Part shown: one piece after another, positions 1 through 9,398 of the stretch | Layout of the letters: every line of letters begins with the position of its first letter | Position numbering within the stretch: position 1 is the stretch's first letter | NCBI RefSeq assembly: GCF_010731615.1 | Contig: NZ_AP022618.1 | Location: 1,116,001 to 1,180,000 of the forward strand | Direction of reading: 5' to 3' | DNA length: 64,000 bases | Source of the DNA: Mycolicibacterium insubricum | GTDB lineage: Bacteria; Actinomycetota; Actinomycetes; Mycobacteriales; Mycobacteriaceae | The notes under the pieces: model-generated | The model's input: only the letters and a program-made list of their open reading frames with translations | Database searches by the model: none | Told to the model about the DNA's origin: nothing | Made by a program: the position numbers and the translations under genes

Positions 1-2714
1 AACTTGATGTGCCCGAGCACCGGTACGTCGAGCTCCACCAGGGCCGACGACAGCACCGGTGCACCGAGCAGCACCGAGCCGACGGCGGTGCCCGCGGCCA
101 GGGACAGCCCGACGCCGAGGATCTTGCCGGCGTCCAGCGGCAGCGTCTCGCCAAGTTCGTAGCGACCGCCGGCCAGGTACCGCAGCACCAGCGCCAGCCC
201 GGCGGTCAGGCCGCCGGCGAACCCGCCGCCGGGGGTGTTGTGGCCACCGAAGAAGAAGTACACCGACAGCACCATGATCAGCGGGAAGATCAACCGGGTG
301 GCGACCTCCAGCACCAGGGAGCGAAAGCGCGGGTCGCGGTACTCGCTGCCGCGCAGCCAGGTGATGTCGCCGACGGCCGGGCTGTACGGTCCGGCCGACC
401 GGGCGATCGGACCGGTGTCGGTGTCGGTGATGCGCGGCGCGGTGCCGAACCGGTGGTGCCGGAACACCAGGGATGCCACCCCGGTGGCCGCCACCAGCAG
501 CACTGAGATCTCGCCCAGGGTGTCCCAGGCCCGGATGTCGACCAGGATGACGTTGACCGTGTTGGCGCCGTGCCCACGTGTGTAGGCCGCGTTCGGCAGC
601 AGTTCGGCGACGGTGTGACCGGTGCGGGCGGCCATCGCGAACGCGGCGATGCCGGTCATCATCGCGCCGACGGCCAAGGACAGCACCGCGCGCGGGAACC
701 GGTGCCGGCGACTGCGGATGTCGGTCTCGGCGGGCAGCGCGCGCAGCACCAGCACGAAGAACACCAGCGTCAGGGTTTCCACCAGGAACTGGGTCAGCGC
801 GAGATCGGGTGCACCGTGGAAGGCGAAGATGGTGCCGCAGCCGTAGCCGGTCACCCCGACCAGCAGCACCGACGCCAGCCGGTTGCGCATCACCACCGCG
901 CCGAGTGCCCCGGCCAGCATCAACGCGCCGACCACCGACTGCAGCGGCATATCCCACAGCTCGATATGCGGCCGGTTGCGGGCGCCGAGTGCCAGTACCG
1001 TGCTCGGCAGCACCACCAGCGTCGTCAGGATCACGGTCTGGGTGGCCGGCAGCGAACCGCGCTGGGTCGCGGCGGTCAGCTTGAACGAGATGAACTCGAT
1101 ACCGCGCAGGACGGCGTCGTAGATCCGGTCGGCGTTGCCCAGCGGGAGGTACACCGGCGTATCGATGCGGTCGCGCGCCGCGAACATCGCGGCACCGATG
1201 GCCAGGATGGCCACGGTCAGCAGCAGCGGCAGGTTGAGCCCGTGCCACAGGGCCAGGTGGTAGTCGGCCCCGGCCGGGGCGATGAGCCGTTCCAGCAGGC
1301 CCGGGACGAGCCCGAGAACCAGGCCGGCCGCGGCCAGGATGGCGGGGGCGGCCAGGAATCCGGCACTCGGGCGATGCATCTCGGCGACCCGGACGCTCGG
1401 TTCCCCGCGGCGTTTGCCGCCGAACGCGCCGAGGAAGAACCGCAGGCTGTAGACGGTGGTGAGGACCGAACCCAGCGTCACCCCGGCCAGCACCCACGGG
1501 GCCCAGTGCCCGAGTTCGGCGCTGTGCAGCAACGTGTCCAGGGCGGCTTCCTTGCCGATGAAACCGAGGAACGGCGGCAGGGCGGCCATGCTCGCCGTCG
1601 CCGCGGCCGCGACGGTCGCCAGCACGGGTGCCCGGCCGCCCAACCCGGCCAGTTTGCGGATGTCGCGGGTGCCGGTGGTGTGGTCGATGATGCCGACCAC
1701 CATGAACAGCGTCGCCTTGAACATCGCGTGCGCGCACAGCATGGTCAGCCCGGCCAGCATCGCGTCGGCGCCGCCGGTGCCGACCAGCAGGGTGATCAGG
1801 CCGAGCTGGCTGACGGTGCCGAACGCCAGGATGAGCTTGAGGTCGTATTCGCGGACGGCGCGCCAGCCGGCCAGCAGCATGGTGAGCAGGCCGAGGCCGA
1901 TGATCGTCGGCCGCCACCCGGGCGCGTCGGCGAAACCGGGGGCCAGCCGGGCGATCAGGTAGACGCCGGCCTTGACCATGGCGGCGGCGTGCAGGTACGC
2001 GCTGACCGGGGTGGGGGCGGCCATCGCGCCGGGCAGCCAGAAGTGCAGCGGCACGATGGCGGACTTGCTCAGCGCCCCGACCAGCACCAGGGTCAGCGCG
2101 ATGTCGACGGCGGTGCCCTGCGGGGGATGGGCGAGTAGCTCCGACAGCAGGTAGCTGCCGTCGTGCCCGAGGATGATGATCCCGACCAGCATGGCCAGCC
2201 CGCCGAAGGTGGTGACCAGCAGCGCCTGGGTGGCGGCGCGGCGACTGGCCGCACGTTCGGCGTAGTGCCCGACGAGCAGGAACGACAGCACCGACGTCAG
2301 CTCCCAGAACACGTACAGCAGCAGCGTGTTGTCGGCGGTGACCAGGCCGAACATGGTGCCGGCGAAGGCGACGAGTTCCGCGGCGAAGCTGGGCAGCCGC
2401 TTCTCGGTGCTGCCGTCGTGATGCTCGAAGTAGGCCGCGCAGTAGAACAGCACCAGCGCGCCGATGGCCAGCACCAGGACCGCCAGCACCGCCGACAGCG
2501 AGTCGAAGCGCAGGTCGAGGTTCATCGACAGCTCCGGCACCCAGGACAGGTGCACGGTTTCGGTGCGCGTTGCGGTGGGCCAGTGTGTGGCCACCCAGAC
2601 CAGCGAGATCAGCGGGACGAGTGCCAGCGGGTAGAAGGCCCGACGCCCCCACCGGCTCACCAACAGCGGCGCCACGGCCGCGGCGACGGCATGGGCGAAC
2701 AGGACGGTGAGCAT
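1..2714 (-). CDS. mrpA: Na+/H+ antiporter subunit A, MrpA/MrpB fusion (3' end outside window)
   Basis: Largest membrane subunit of a multisubunit Mrp cation/proton antiporter, related to complex I NuoL. About 904 codons are visible from an ATG at 2714; the C-terminus lies beyond the left edge. The N-terminal part is a chain of hydrophobic helices with the proton-antiporter core, including SKSAIVPLHFWLPGAMAAPT and LHAAAMVKAGVYL, where Lys and His residues line the proton path, and a later GFIGKEA segment. The last visible part (HNTPGGGFAGGL) matches the MrpB/MnhB domain, so A and B are fused, as is usual in actinobacteria. The remaining mrp genes should follow to the left. Roughly 200 bp with no gene separate it from desA3. 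Confidence 0.92.
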   Translation of the reverse strand, partial: MLTVLFAHAVAAAVAPLLVSRWGRRAFYPLALVPLISLVWVATHWPTATRTETVHLSWVPELSMNLDLRFDSLSAVLAVLVLAIGALVLFYCAAYFEHHDGSTEKRLPSFAAELVAFAGTMFGLVTADNTLLLYVFWELTSVLSFLLVGHYAERAASRRAATQALLVTTFGGLAMLVGIIILGHDGSYLLSELLAHPPQGTAVDIALTLVLVGALSKSAIVPLHFWLPGAMAAPTPVSAYLHAAAMVKAGVYLIARLAPGFADAPGWRPTIIGLGLLTMLLAGWRAVREYDLKLILAFGTVSQLGLITLLVGTGGADAMLAGLTMLCAHAMFKATLFMVVGIIDHTTGTRDIRKLAGLGGRAPVLATVAAAATASMAALPPFLGFIGKEAALDTLLHSAELGHWAPWVLAGVTLGSVLTTVYSLRFFLGAFGGKRRGEPSVRVAEMHRPSAGFLAAPAILAAAGLVLGLVPGLLERLIAPAGADYHLALWHGLNLPLLLTVAILAIGAAMFAARDRIDTPVYLPLGNADRIYDAVLRGIEFISFKLTAATQRGSLPATQTVILTTLVVLPSTVLALGARNRPHIELWDMPLQSVVGALMLAGALGAVVMRNRLASVLLVGVTGYGCGTIFAFHGAPDLALTQFLVETLTLVFFVLVLRALPAETDIRSRRHRFPRAVLSLAVGAMMTGIAAFAMAARTGHTVAELLPNAAYTRGHGANTVNVILVDIRAWDTLGEISVLLVAATGVASLVFRHHRFGTAPRITDTDTGPIARSAGPYSPAVGDITWLRGSEYRDPRFRSLVLEVATRLIFPLIMVLSVYFFFGGHNTPGGGFAGGLTAGLALVLRYLAGGRYELGETLPLDAGKILGVGLSLAAGTAVGSVLLGAPVLSSALVELDVPVLGHIK

Positions 2715-2865
2715 GGCACTCCAGGTTCTCAGCGGTGTCGCCGCTGGGCTCGGGGTGTCAGCCGGGCATGGCTCGGACTGCTTTCCAGCCTACTGGGGTG
2801 GGGTTCGGGCACGTCGGACCGGGGACACGCACGCCGGCCGGAAAAGGCGGACGCACGCCGGAAAA

Positions 2866-2904
2866 GGAGATGCCCCGGCCGCACGGGGCGGTCGGGGCAT
2901 CTCC
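2866..2904 (-). terminator. Intrinsic terminator of desA3
   Basis: Arms GGAGATGCCCC (2866-2876) and GGGGCATCTCC (2894-2904) form a perfect 11-bp stem. On the minus strand the stem is followed directly by TTTT (2862-2865), 12 bp after the desA3 stop. The rest of the 2715-2916 gap holds an imperfect repeat of ACGCACGCCGG with GGAAAAGG and presumably the mrpA promoter. Confidence 0.75.
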
Positions 2905-2916
2905 GGGTCGTTGCGG

Positions 2917-4218
2917 TTATCCGGCGGTGATCGCCTTCACCTGGTAGGGCTTGACCCAGGGCTCGCCCGGGTCGCGGGCGATCTGGCCGGCGACCTCGGC
3001 GGCCAGCTTGGCCTGGTACTCGGCGCGCACCTGCTTGCGGGACACCTTCCGGCGCTCGCGGCGCTCGCCGACGCCGCCCAGGCCCGGGGGCAGGGCCAGC
3101 TTGACGATCTTGGCGATCACCGAGCCGAACTGCTTGTGGATCGGGCCGGTGTTGTAGGGGATGCCGTATCGGCGGCAGATGTCCTGGACCTCTGAGGAGA
3201 TCTCCTCGTAGCGGTGGGCCGGCAGATCCGGGAACAGGTGGTGCTCGATCTGGAACGACAGGTTGCCGCTGAAGATGTGGAACCACTTGCCGCCGGAGAT
3301 GTTCGCCGAGCCGAGGACCTGGCGGAAGTACCAGTGGCCGCGGGACTCGTTGCGCGCCTCGTCCAGGCTGAACTCGCTCACCCCGGCGGGGAAGTGCCCG
3401 CAGAAGATGATGGTGTAGGACCACACGTTGCGGATCAGGTTCGCCACCATGTTGCCGGTGAACACCACCGGCGCGAACGGGCCGGCCAGCAGCGGGTAGG
3501 CGACGTAGTCCTTCTTGGTCTGCTTCTTGACCTTGCCCCAGATCTCCTTGATGACCTCGCGCTTGTCCATCCACTTGAGCTCACCGGCGCGGACCCGCTC
3601 GGTCTCCAGCTCGTGCAGCGCCACGCCGTACTGGAACAGCACCATCAGCAGGAAGGCGTAGACCGGGTTGCCCAGGAAGTAGGGCTCCCACGGCTGGTCC
3701 TTGCTCATCCGCAGCACGCCGTAGCCGACGTCGCGGTCCAGGTCGACGACGTTGGTGTAGGTGTGGTGCATGTAGTTGTGGGTGTAGCGCCACTGGTCCG
3801 ACGGGCAGGCGCTGTCCCACTCGAACTCCTGGCCGCGCAGGCCGGGATCGCCCATCCAGTCGTACTGGCCGTGCATGACGTTGTGGCCGATCTCCATGTT
3901 GTCGAGGATCTTCGACAACCCGAGCATGGCGGTGCCGGCCAGCCAGAACGGCGGCAGGATGCCGAGGAACAGCATGCCGCGACCGTAGACCTCCAGCTTG
4001 CGCTGCAGCTTCATGACGTCGCGGATGTAGCTGGCGTCCCGCTCGCCGAGGTCGGCGAGAACCCGGTTGCGGATGGCGTCGAGCTCACGGCCGAACTCGT
4101 CCATCTGGGTCTTGGTCAGCCGGACGGTCTTGTCGCCGACCTGCTTGGTGAAGACCTGTTCGGGCACGAGAACGTCGGCGGTGTCGTCGATGTAGACCGG
4201 TTCTGCGAGAGCAGTCAT
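2917..4218 (-). CDS. desA3: Membrane acyl-CoA delta-9 desaturase, DesA3 type
   Basis: 433 aa, close to the length of M. tuberculosis DesA3 (Rv3229c), which makes oleoyl-CoA from stearoyl-CoA. The three His boxes of membrane di-iron desaturases are visible: HNVMH, HNYMHH and QIEHHLFP. Hydrophobic stretches lie between them (for example LFLGILPPFWLAGTAMLG). The enzyme needs an electron donor, and the gene 55 bp upstream on the same strand encodes a flavin/iron-sulfur reductase, so the two are likely one operon. AAGGA about 8 bp before the ATG supports the start. A strong hairpin follows the stop. Confidence 0.93.
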   Translation of the reverse strand: MTALAEPVYIDDTADVLVPEQVFTKQVGDKTVRLTKTQMDEFGRELDAIRNRVLADLGERDASYIRDVMKLQRKLEVYGRGMLFLGILPPFWLAGTAMLGLSKILDNMEIGHNVMHGQYDWMGDPGLRGQEFEWDSACPSDQWRYTHNYMHHTYTNVVDLDRDVGYGVLRMSKDQPWEPYFLGNPVYAFLLMVLFQYGVALHELETERVRAGELKWMDKREVIKEIWGKVKKQTKKDYVAYPLLAGPFAPVVFTGNMVANLIRNVWSYTIIFCGHFPAGVSEFSLDEARNESRGHWYFRQVLGSANISGGKWFHIFSGNLSFQIEHHLFPDLPAHRYEEISSEVQDICRRYGIPYNTGPIHKQFGSVIAKIVKLALPPGLGGVGERRERRKVSRKQVRAEYQAKLAAEVAGQIARDPGEPWVKPYQVKAITAG

Positions 4219-4273
4219 GTCACGCGTCCTTTCGAAGAGTGTTTGTGGTGTGTGGTGTCTGAAGATCGTTTGG

Positions 4274-5350
4274 TCAGAGGTCCACGACGACGTCGCCGCA
4301 GGGCACCGTCACGCAGATCTGGATTTCTTCCTCCTCGGCCGAGGACACGGCTCCGGAGTTGATGTTGCGGACGATGCCGCTGGTCTTGAGGCGGGTGCAG
4401 CCGTGGCAGATGCCCATGCGGCAGCCGAATTCCGGCTTGAGGCCGGCGTTCTCGGCCTGCTCCAGCAGCGTCTTGCCGTCGTCGGAGACGAACTTGTCGC
4501 TGTCGGCGAAGGACACCAGGCCGCCGGAGGCCTCACCCGGGGTGTAGGTCGGGGCCACGAAGCTCTCCGAGCGGGCCTCGGGGTGGATCTCGCGGACGGC
4601 GTCGACCAGGGCGGCGGGGCCGCAGACGTAGACCGCGTCGGGGTCGGTCAGCGCGGTCGCCAGGTGCTCGGCGGAGACGTGACCGGTCAGGTCACCCGAG
4701 TCGTCGCGGGTGTAGGACAGCAGCACCCGAACACCCTGGGCGGCCAGTTCTCGCAGCTCGTGGGCGTAGCAGACGTCCTCGGAGGTGCGGGCGTAGTGCA
4801 CGAACGCGACCTCGCCGGTGTGGCCGGCGGCGCGCAGGGTGCGCAGCATGGACAGCACCGGGGTGATGCCGCTGCCGCCGGAGACCAGCAGGATGCGGGC
4901 CCCTGCGGTGTCGAGAACGAAGTCGCCGGCCGGGGCGCTGATCGCGACGACCATGCCGGGGCGGGCGTGCTGGTACAGGTGCTGCGACACCAGGCCGCCG
5001 TCGTGCAGGCCGATGGTCAGCTCGATGGCCTCGGCGCCCTCGGCGACGGTGGGCGAGTAGCAACGGGTGTGCCGACGGCCGTCGATCTCGACGCCGACGT
5101 TGATGTGCTGCCCGGCGCGGAAGGAACGGAACGACTGTGCTCCGAGTTCGTTGGGGCGGAGGGTGATGGTGACGCTGCGCGGGGTCTGCCAGCGCACGGT
5201 CGTAACCGTGGCGCGACCCTCCTTCAGGGTCCAGGCGGGGTCGACGACCTCGGTGTAGCTGTCCACGCCTTGCGGCCAGGTCAGCACCTTCATCAGGGAA
5301 GATTCGAGGACCCGTTCCCGGAGGCGGGGGCTAAGCATTTCGGTGAACAT
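4274..5350 (-). CDS. Ferredoxin reductase-type electron donor for DesA3 (Rv3230c-like)
   Basis: 358 aa from ATG 5350; an in-frame ATG at 5338 is an alternative and neither has a clear ribosome site. Order of domains: FNR-type FAD domain (RCYSPT flavin motif near residue 100), NAD(P)H domain (LLVSGGSGITPVLSML), then a plant-type [2Fe-2S] ferredoxin domain with CRMGICHGC (C-x4-C-x2-C) and a distal Cys in CVTVPCG. This is the layout of Rv3230c, which passes electrons from NADPH to DesA3. It lies directly upstream of desA3 and diverges from a TetR regulator. A perfect TGTGTACACA palindrome (5350-5359) abuts the start. Confidence 0.9.
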   Translation of the reverse strand: MFTEMLSPRLRERVLESSLMKVLTWPQGVDSYTEVVDPAWTLKEGRATVTTVRWQTPRSVTITLRPNELGAQSFRSFRAGQHINVGVEIDGRRHTRCYSPTVAEGAEAIELTIGLHDGGLVSQHLYQHARPGMVVAISAPAGDFVLDTAGARILLVSGGSGITPVLSMLRTLRAAGHTGEVAFVHYARTSEDVCYAHELRELAAQGVRVLLSYTRDDSGDLTGHVSAEHLATALTDPDAVYVCGPAALVDAVREIHPEARSESFVAPTYTPGEASGGLVSFADSDKFVSDDGKTLLEQAENAGLKPEFGCRMGICHGCTRLKTSGIVRNINSGAVSSAEEEEIQICVTVPCGDVVVDL

Positions 5351-5398
5351 GTGTACACAATGCGGCGCGGGGGCGGTCCTCGTCAATGGGAACGCGCC

Positions 5399-5420
5399 GA
5401 ATGTGTTAGCGTTCACATTC
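5399..5420. promoter_or_regulatory. Probable operator between desaturase operon and TetR regulator
   Basis: Inverted repeat GAATGTG-N8-CACATTC lies in the 71-bp divergent intergenic region and ends one base before the regulator's GTG start. Its centre contains TAGCGT (5407-5412), a TANNNT -10 element on the plus strand, so a bound repressor would block the regulator's own promoter. The assignment to the adjacent FabR-like protein is inference. Confidence 0.55.
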
Positions 5421-5421
5421 A

Positions 5422-6144
5422 GTGGACAGTCGTACACCGAGATCACATCAGAGCCGCGCGGCGCGCCTCAAAGAGGCGCGTGCGCGGTCGGATGCGCGCG
5501 TCCGCACGCCCAAGGCGTCCACCTCGCGCGATGAGCGCAAGGAGGCCACCCGGCGCTCCATCCTCGACGCCGCGCTGAACCTGCTGTCCGAGCGCAGTTT
5601 TTCCGCGCTGAGCCTGCGCGAGGTGGCCCGGGAGGCCGGCATCGCCCCGACGGCGTTCTACCGGCACTTCGATTCGATGGACGCCCTGGGCCTGGTGCTG
5701 ATCGACGAGTCCTTCCGGACCCTGCGCGACATGCTGCGCAGCGCCCGCACCGGCCAGCTCGACCCGAGCCGGATCATCGAGTCCTCCATCGACATCCTGA
5801 TCAAGGGGGTGCGCGACGACCCCGAACACTGGCGGTTCATCGCCCGGGAACGGCACAGCGGTGTGTCCACCCTGCGGCATGCCATCCGCAGCGAGATCCG
5901 GGTGATCACCTCCGAGCTGGCCGTCGACCTGGCCCGCATCCCGGGGCTGAACACCTGGACGCACGAGGATCTCAGCGTGCTGTCCAGCCTGATGGTGAAC
6001 TCGATGATCTCGATCGCCGAGGCCACCGAGGACGCATCGGACCCGGCGGCGATCGAGGACATCCGCCGCACCGCTGTGCGTCAGCTGCGGATGATCCTGA
6101 TCGGGGTGGTCAACTGGCGCAGCGGCGAACCGGCTGCGCAGTAG
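5422..6144 (+). CDS. TetR-family regulator, FabR/DesT-like
   Basis: 240 aa. The helix-turn-helix lies at about residues 45-90 (FSALSLREVAREAGIAPTAF followed by YRHF), closely resembling FabR/DesT-type repressors that sense the saturated/unsaturated acyl balance. A basic, disordered N-terminal tail of about 40 residues precedes it. GTG 5422 is the only start in frame upstream of the HTH. The gene is divergent from the reductase-desA3 operon, with an inverted repeat between them. I infer control of delta-9 desaturation and autoregulation; the ligand is not shown by the sequence. Confidence 0.85.
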   Translation: MDSRTPRSHQSRAARLKEARARSDARVRTPKASTSRDERKEATRRSILDAALNLLSERSFSALSLREVAREAGIAPTAFYRHFDSMDALGLVLIDESFRTLRDMLRSARTGQLDPSRIIESSIDILIKGVRDDPEHWRFIARERHSGVSTLRHAIRSEIRVITSELAVDLARIPGLNTWTHEDLSVLSSLMVNSMISIAEATEDASDPAAIEDIRRTAVRQLRMILIGVVNWRSGEPAAQ

Positions 6145-6153
6145 CGCGGCGGG

Positions 6154-7032
6154 CTACCGCCCCGGGCCGTTGGGCCACTTCAGCAGCGAGCCCGCATCGA
6201 CCCGGATGTGCTGCCCGGTGATGTAGCGGGCGTCGTCGCTGGCCAGGAACACACCGAGGTTGGCCATGTCCTCGGGCTCGACGTAGGGAATCGGCATCGC
6301 CTGGAACAGGGTGAACAGCGGCTCGGCGTCCTCGCGGTTGGCCTTCTTGCCGGCCTGGGTGAGGTCCGGCCGGAACATCGAGTACATCCCGTCGTTCTGC
6401 AATAGGGCGGTGTTGCAGTTGGTCGGATGGATGGCGTTGATCCGGATCATCCGGGGCGCCAGGTGCAGACACATCTCGTCGACGTACTCCATCACGATGC
6501 GCTTGCTCCAGCCGTAGCCGGCGCCGCCGGGTCCCATGTTCGGGTTGTCGGTGGTGCCGCGGATCATCCCGGCCGTCGAACCGGTGACGATGATCGAGGC
6601 GCCGTCGGGCAGGTGCGGGATGGTGACCGCGACGGTGTTCATCACGCCGAGCAGGTCGACGTCGGAGGCGTCGACGAACTGCATCGGGTCCGGGTTGCCC
6701 ATCGCCATCGGCAGGATGCCGGCGTTGGCCACCACGATGTCGATCCGGCCCAGGTCGGCGATCCCGGCCTCGACGGCGTCGCGCAGTTCGTTGCGCTCCC
6801 GGACGTCGACGACGCGGGCCAGTACGCGGCGACCCAGTTCCTTGACCGAGCGCTCGGTTTCGGCCAGGTCGTCGGGCGTGGCCAGCGGATAGGGGTTGGA
6901 CTCGATGTTGCGGCAGATGTCGACGGCGATGATGTCCGCGCCCTCGCGGGCCATCGCGATGGCGTGTGCGCGGCCCTGTCCGCGTGCGGCGCCGGTGATG
7001 AATGCGACCTTGCCCTCGAGCCGTCCCGTCAT
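6154..7032 (-). CDS. Mycofactocin-type SDR family oxidoreductase
   Basis: 292 aa short-chain dehydrogenase. TGAARGQG (nucleotide-binding glycine motif), NAGI, a catalytic Ser in TGSTAGM and YGWSK (Tyr-x3-Lys) are all present. The RGQGRAHA start and the long insert after VDICRN, containing PYPLATPDDL, are marks of the mycofactocin-associated SDR subfamily, whose members hold NAD(H) tightly and pass electrons to mycofactocin. No mycofactocin biosynthesis gene is in the window. The substrate is unknown. A 12-bp palindrome AACCCGCGGGTT (7061-7072) sits 28 bp upstream and could be an operator. Confidence 0.85.
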   Translation of the reverse strand: MTGRLEGKVAFITGAARGQGRAHAIAMAREGADIIAVDICRNIESNPYPLATPDDLAETERSVKELGRRVLARVVDVRERNELRDAVEAGIADLGRIDIVVANAGILPMAMGNPDPMQFVDASDVDLLGVMNTVAVTIPHLPDGASIIVTGSTAGMIRGTTDNPNMGPGGAGYGWSKRIVMEYVDEMCLHLAPRMIRINAIHPTNCNTALLQNDGMYSMFRPDLTQAGKKANREDAEPLFTLFQAMPIPYVEPEDMANLGVFLASDDARYITGQHIRVDAGSLLKWPNGPGR

Positions 7033-7250
7033 ATGCCTACTCCACTCGTCGCTGAAGATGAACCCGCGGGTTGATACCGGGCGGTTAATCCGAAACTAGG
7101 GGAGGGGCATCGGGAAATCAATAGTGCGGGACAAATATTAGGTTCTGGACCACGGGAGCGCACCCGGGAGTGCGGCTGCCTACTCGCTGTTTGGCTGTGA
7201 CGGTTCGAATCTCCTGGCAGGCCAACCAAATATTCGTTCTGGCATCCCGG

Positions 7251-9398
7251 TCAGCGGCCCGCGGAGAACTCCCGCAGGGATTCCACCTGCGCGGGGTCCA
7301 GCGACGGGCGCACCTTCTCCCGGGCCGCGGCGACGTCGGCGGCCGTCACGTCCGCGGCGTCGATCGAACGACGCATCGCCGTCAGCGCGGCCTCGCGCAG
7401 CAGGGCCACGCAGTCCGCCGCGCTGTACCCGTCCAGGTCCGCCGCCAGCGCGTCGAGGTCCACGTCGGGCGCCAGCGGCACCGAGCGGGCCGCCGACCGC
7501 AGGATGTCGCGCCGGGCGTCGGTATCCGGCGGCTCGACGAACACCAGCTTCTCCAGCCGGCCCGGCCGCAGCAACGCCGGATCGATCAGATCGGGTCGGT
7601 TGGTGGCACCGAGCACCACCACGTCGCGCAGCGGGTCGATGCCGTCGAGCTCGGTCAGCAGCGCGGCCACCACCCGGTCGGTCACCCCGGAATCCGTCGA
7701 CTGCCCGCGCCGCGGCGCCAGTGCGTCCAACTCGTCGAGGAACACCAGCGAGGGCGCGGAATCCCGGGCCCGCCGGAACAGCTCGCGGACCGCCTTCTCG
7801 CTGGCGCCGACCCACTTGTCCATCAGCTCGGCACCCTTGACGGCGTGCACACTCAGCCGACCCGACGACGCCAACGCCCGGACCACAAACGTCTTTCCGC
7901 AGCCCGGGGGCCCGTAGAGCAGCACGCCGCGAGGTGGGTCGACGCCGAGCCGGGCGAAGGTGTCCGGGTGCTGCAGCGGCCACAGCACCGCCTCGGTCAG
8001 CGCCTGCTTGGTCGCCACCATGTCGCCGACGTCGTCGAGGGTCACCGAGCCGACGGCGACCTCCTCGGTCGCCGAGCGCGACAGCGGCCGGATGACCGTC
8101 AGCGCGCCGGTCAGATCGTCCTGGCACAGTCGCGGCACACCGCCGTCGCTGCTGGCCCGGGCGGCGGCGCGCAGCGCGGCCTCCCGGATCAGCGCCGCGA
8201 TATCGGCGGCGACGAAACCCGGGGTCCGCTCGGCGATCGCCGTGAGGTCCAGCTCGTCGCACGGCACCCCGCGCAGCATGACCTCGAGCAGCTGGCGGCG
8301 GGTGGTGGCATCGGGCAGGCTCACCCCGAGATTGCGGTCGCACAGATCCGGGGCCCGCAGCCGCGGATCGAGGGTGTCCGGCAGCGCCGAGGTCGCCACG
8401 AACGCCGCTCCCGGGGTTGCCACCAGATCCCGCAGCTCGGCCAGGATCAGATTCGACACCGGTTCCCCGGGGCTGGGCAGCAGGGCCTCGACGTCGGCGA
8501 TCAGCAGCACCCCGCCGCCTGAGCGCACCGAGGACGCCGCGTCGCGGACCGCCGCCAGCCGCGCCTCGGGTGCCAGCGCACCGACCTCCGGACCGTCGAG
8601 CTCGACGAGGCGCCGCCCCGCGCAGACGGTACGCACCAGGGTGGTCTTGCCGACCCCGGCCGGGCCCACGACCAGCACACCGAGGTTGCTGCCCGCGCCC
8701 AGGCTGGTCAGCAGTTCCGGCTGGTCGAGGGACAGCTTGAGCCATTCGGTCAGCTTGGCGGCCGGGATGTGGCAGCCCTTGAGGTCGTCGAAGCTGACCG
8801 TGCGGTGCGGGTGCGCGGGAATGGGTGCCGCCGGCGCGGGTGCCGAGCCGGGTGCGGCCGCGGTTCCCCAGTTCACCGCGGTGTTCGGCTGGACGCTGAC
8901 CGGCCCGGCGGGGTCCACCGCCGCCACTGTCAGCAGCTCCGAGGTCCAGGTGATCCCGACCGCGGCCGCCAGCGCCGCACTCGCCGCCGAGGTGCCCGAT
9001 CCCAGGTCGCGCGGCAGCAGCGACACGGCGTCGCCGACGGTCAATACCTTGCCCAGCAGTGCCTGGCGCAGCGCGCCCGAGGACACCTGGGCCACCTTCG
9101 AACCGGTGACCGTCACCGACCGTGCCCCGTACACCGTCACGGGTGCCACGACGACGGTCGCGTCCTCGCGCAGCCCGGCGTTGGACAGTGTCACGTCGTC
9201 GAGCAACGCGGTGCCGGCCGGGACACCGGCGGGCGCGACGCCGACGACGGCGGCCGTCGTGCGTCCCCCGGTCAGCGAGACGGCGTCCCACTCGCGGATG
9301 CCGAGGGCGGCGATGGCCTCCGGATGCAGCCGGATCACGCCGCGACGGGAGTCCAGCGCCGCGGTGTTCAGCCGCGCGGTCAGGCTGAGCCCGGTCAC
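7251..9398 (-). CDS. Double-AAA ATPase, Cdc48/p97-like (Rv0435c homologue)
   Basis: 715 aa from GTG 9398, which overlaps the pssA stop as GTGA. An N-terminal Cdc48-like double-psi barrel domain (about 1-170) is followed by two AAA modules. Module 1 has Walker A VGPAGVGKTTL near residue 243 but a weak Walker B (LLIADVEALL) and no clear arginine fingers. Module 2 has Walker A YGPPGCGKTFV near residue 494, Walker B LVFLDELDAL and the second region of homology GATNRPDLIDPALLRPGR. Module 2 is therefore likely the working motor. The family acts as an unfoldase; the mycobacterial role is unknown. It is translationally coupled to pssA and psd. Confidence 0.92.
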   Translation of the reverse strand: MTGLSLTARLNTAALDSRRGVIRLHPEAIAALGIREWDAVSLTGGRTTAAVVGVAPAGVPAGTALLDDVTLSNAGLREDATVVVAPVTVYGARSVTVTGSKVAQVSSGALRQALLGKVLTVGDAVSLLPRDLGSGTSAASAALAAAVGITWTSELLTVAAVDPAGPVSVQPNTAVNWGTAAAPGSAPAPAAPIPAHPHRTVSFDDLKGCHIPAAKLTEWLKLSLDQPELLTSLGAGSNLGVLVVGPAGVGKTTLVRTVCAGRRLVELDGPEVGALAPEARLAAVRDAASSVRSGGGVLLIADVEALLPSPGEPVSNLILAELRDLVATPGAAFVATSALPDTLDPRLRAPDLCDRNLGVSLPDATTRRQLLEVMLRGVPCDELDLTAIAERTPGFVAADIAALIREAALRAAARASSDGGVPRLCQDDLTGALTVIRPLSRSATEEVAVGSVTLDDVGDMVATKQALTEAVLWPLQHPDTFARLGVDPPRGVLLYGPPGCGKTFVVRALASSGRLSVHAVKGAELMDKWVGASEKAVRELFRRARDSAPSLVFLDELDALAPRRGQSTDSGVTDRVVAALLTELDGIDPLRDVVVLGATNRPDLIDPALLRPGRLEKLVFVEPPDTDARRDILRSAARSVPLAPDVDLDALAADLDGYSAADCVALLREAALTAMRRSIDAADVTAADVAAAREKVRPSLDPAQVESLREFSAGR

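Noticed and set aside
570..2138. 522-residue plus-strand frame rich in Gln, Arg and Gly
   Set aside because: Shadow of the mrpA gene on the other strand; composition is that of antisense GC-rich coding DNA.
7172..7227. tRNA-like sequence: GGTTCGAATC T-loop followed by GGCAGGCCAACCA
   Set aside because: The T-stem does not pair (GACGG against CTCCT), and no matching acceptor or anticodon arm was found. At most a decayed tRNA or chance match.
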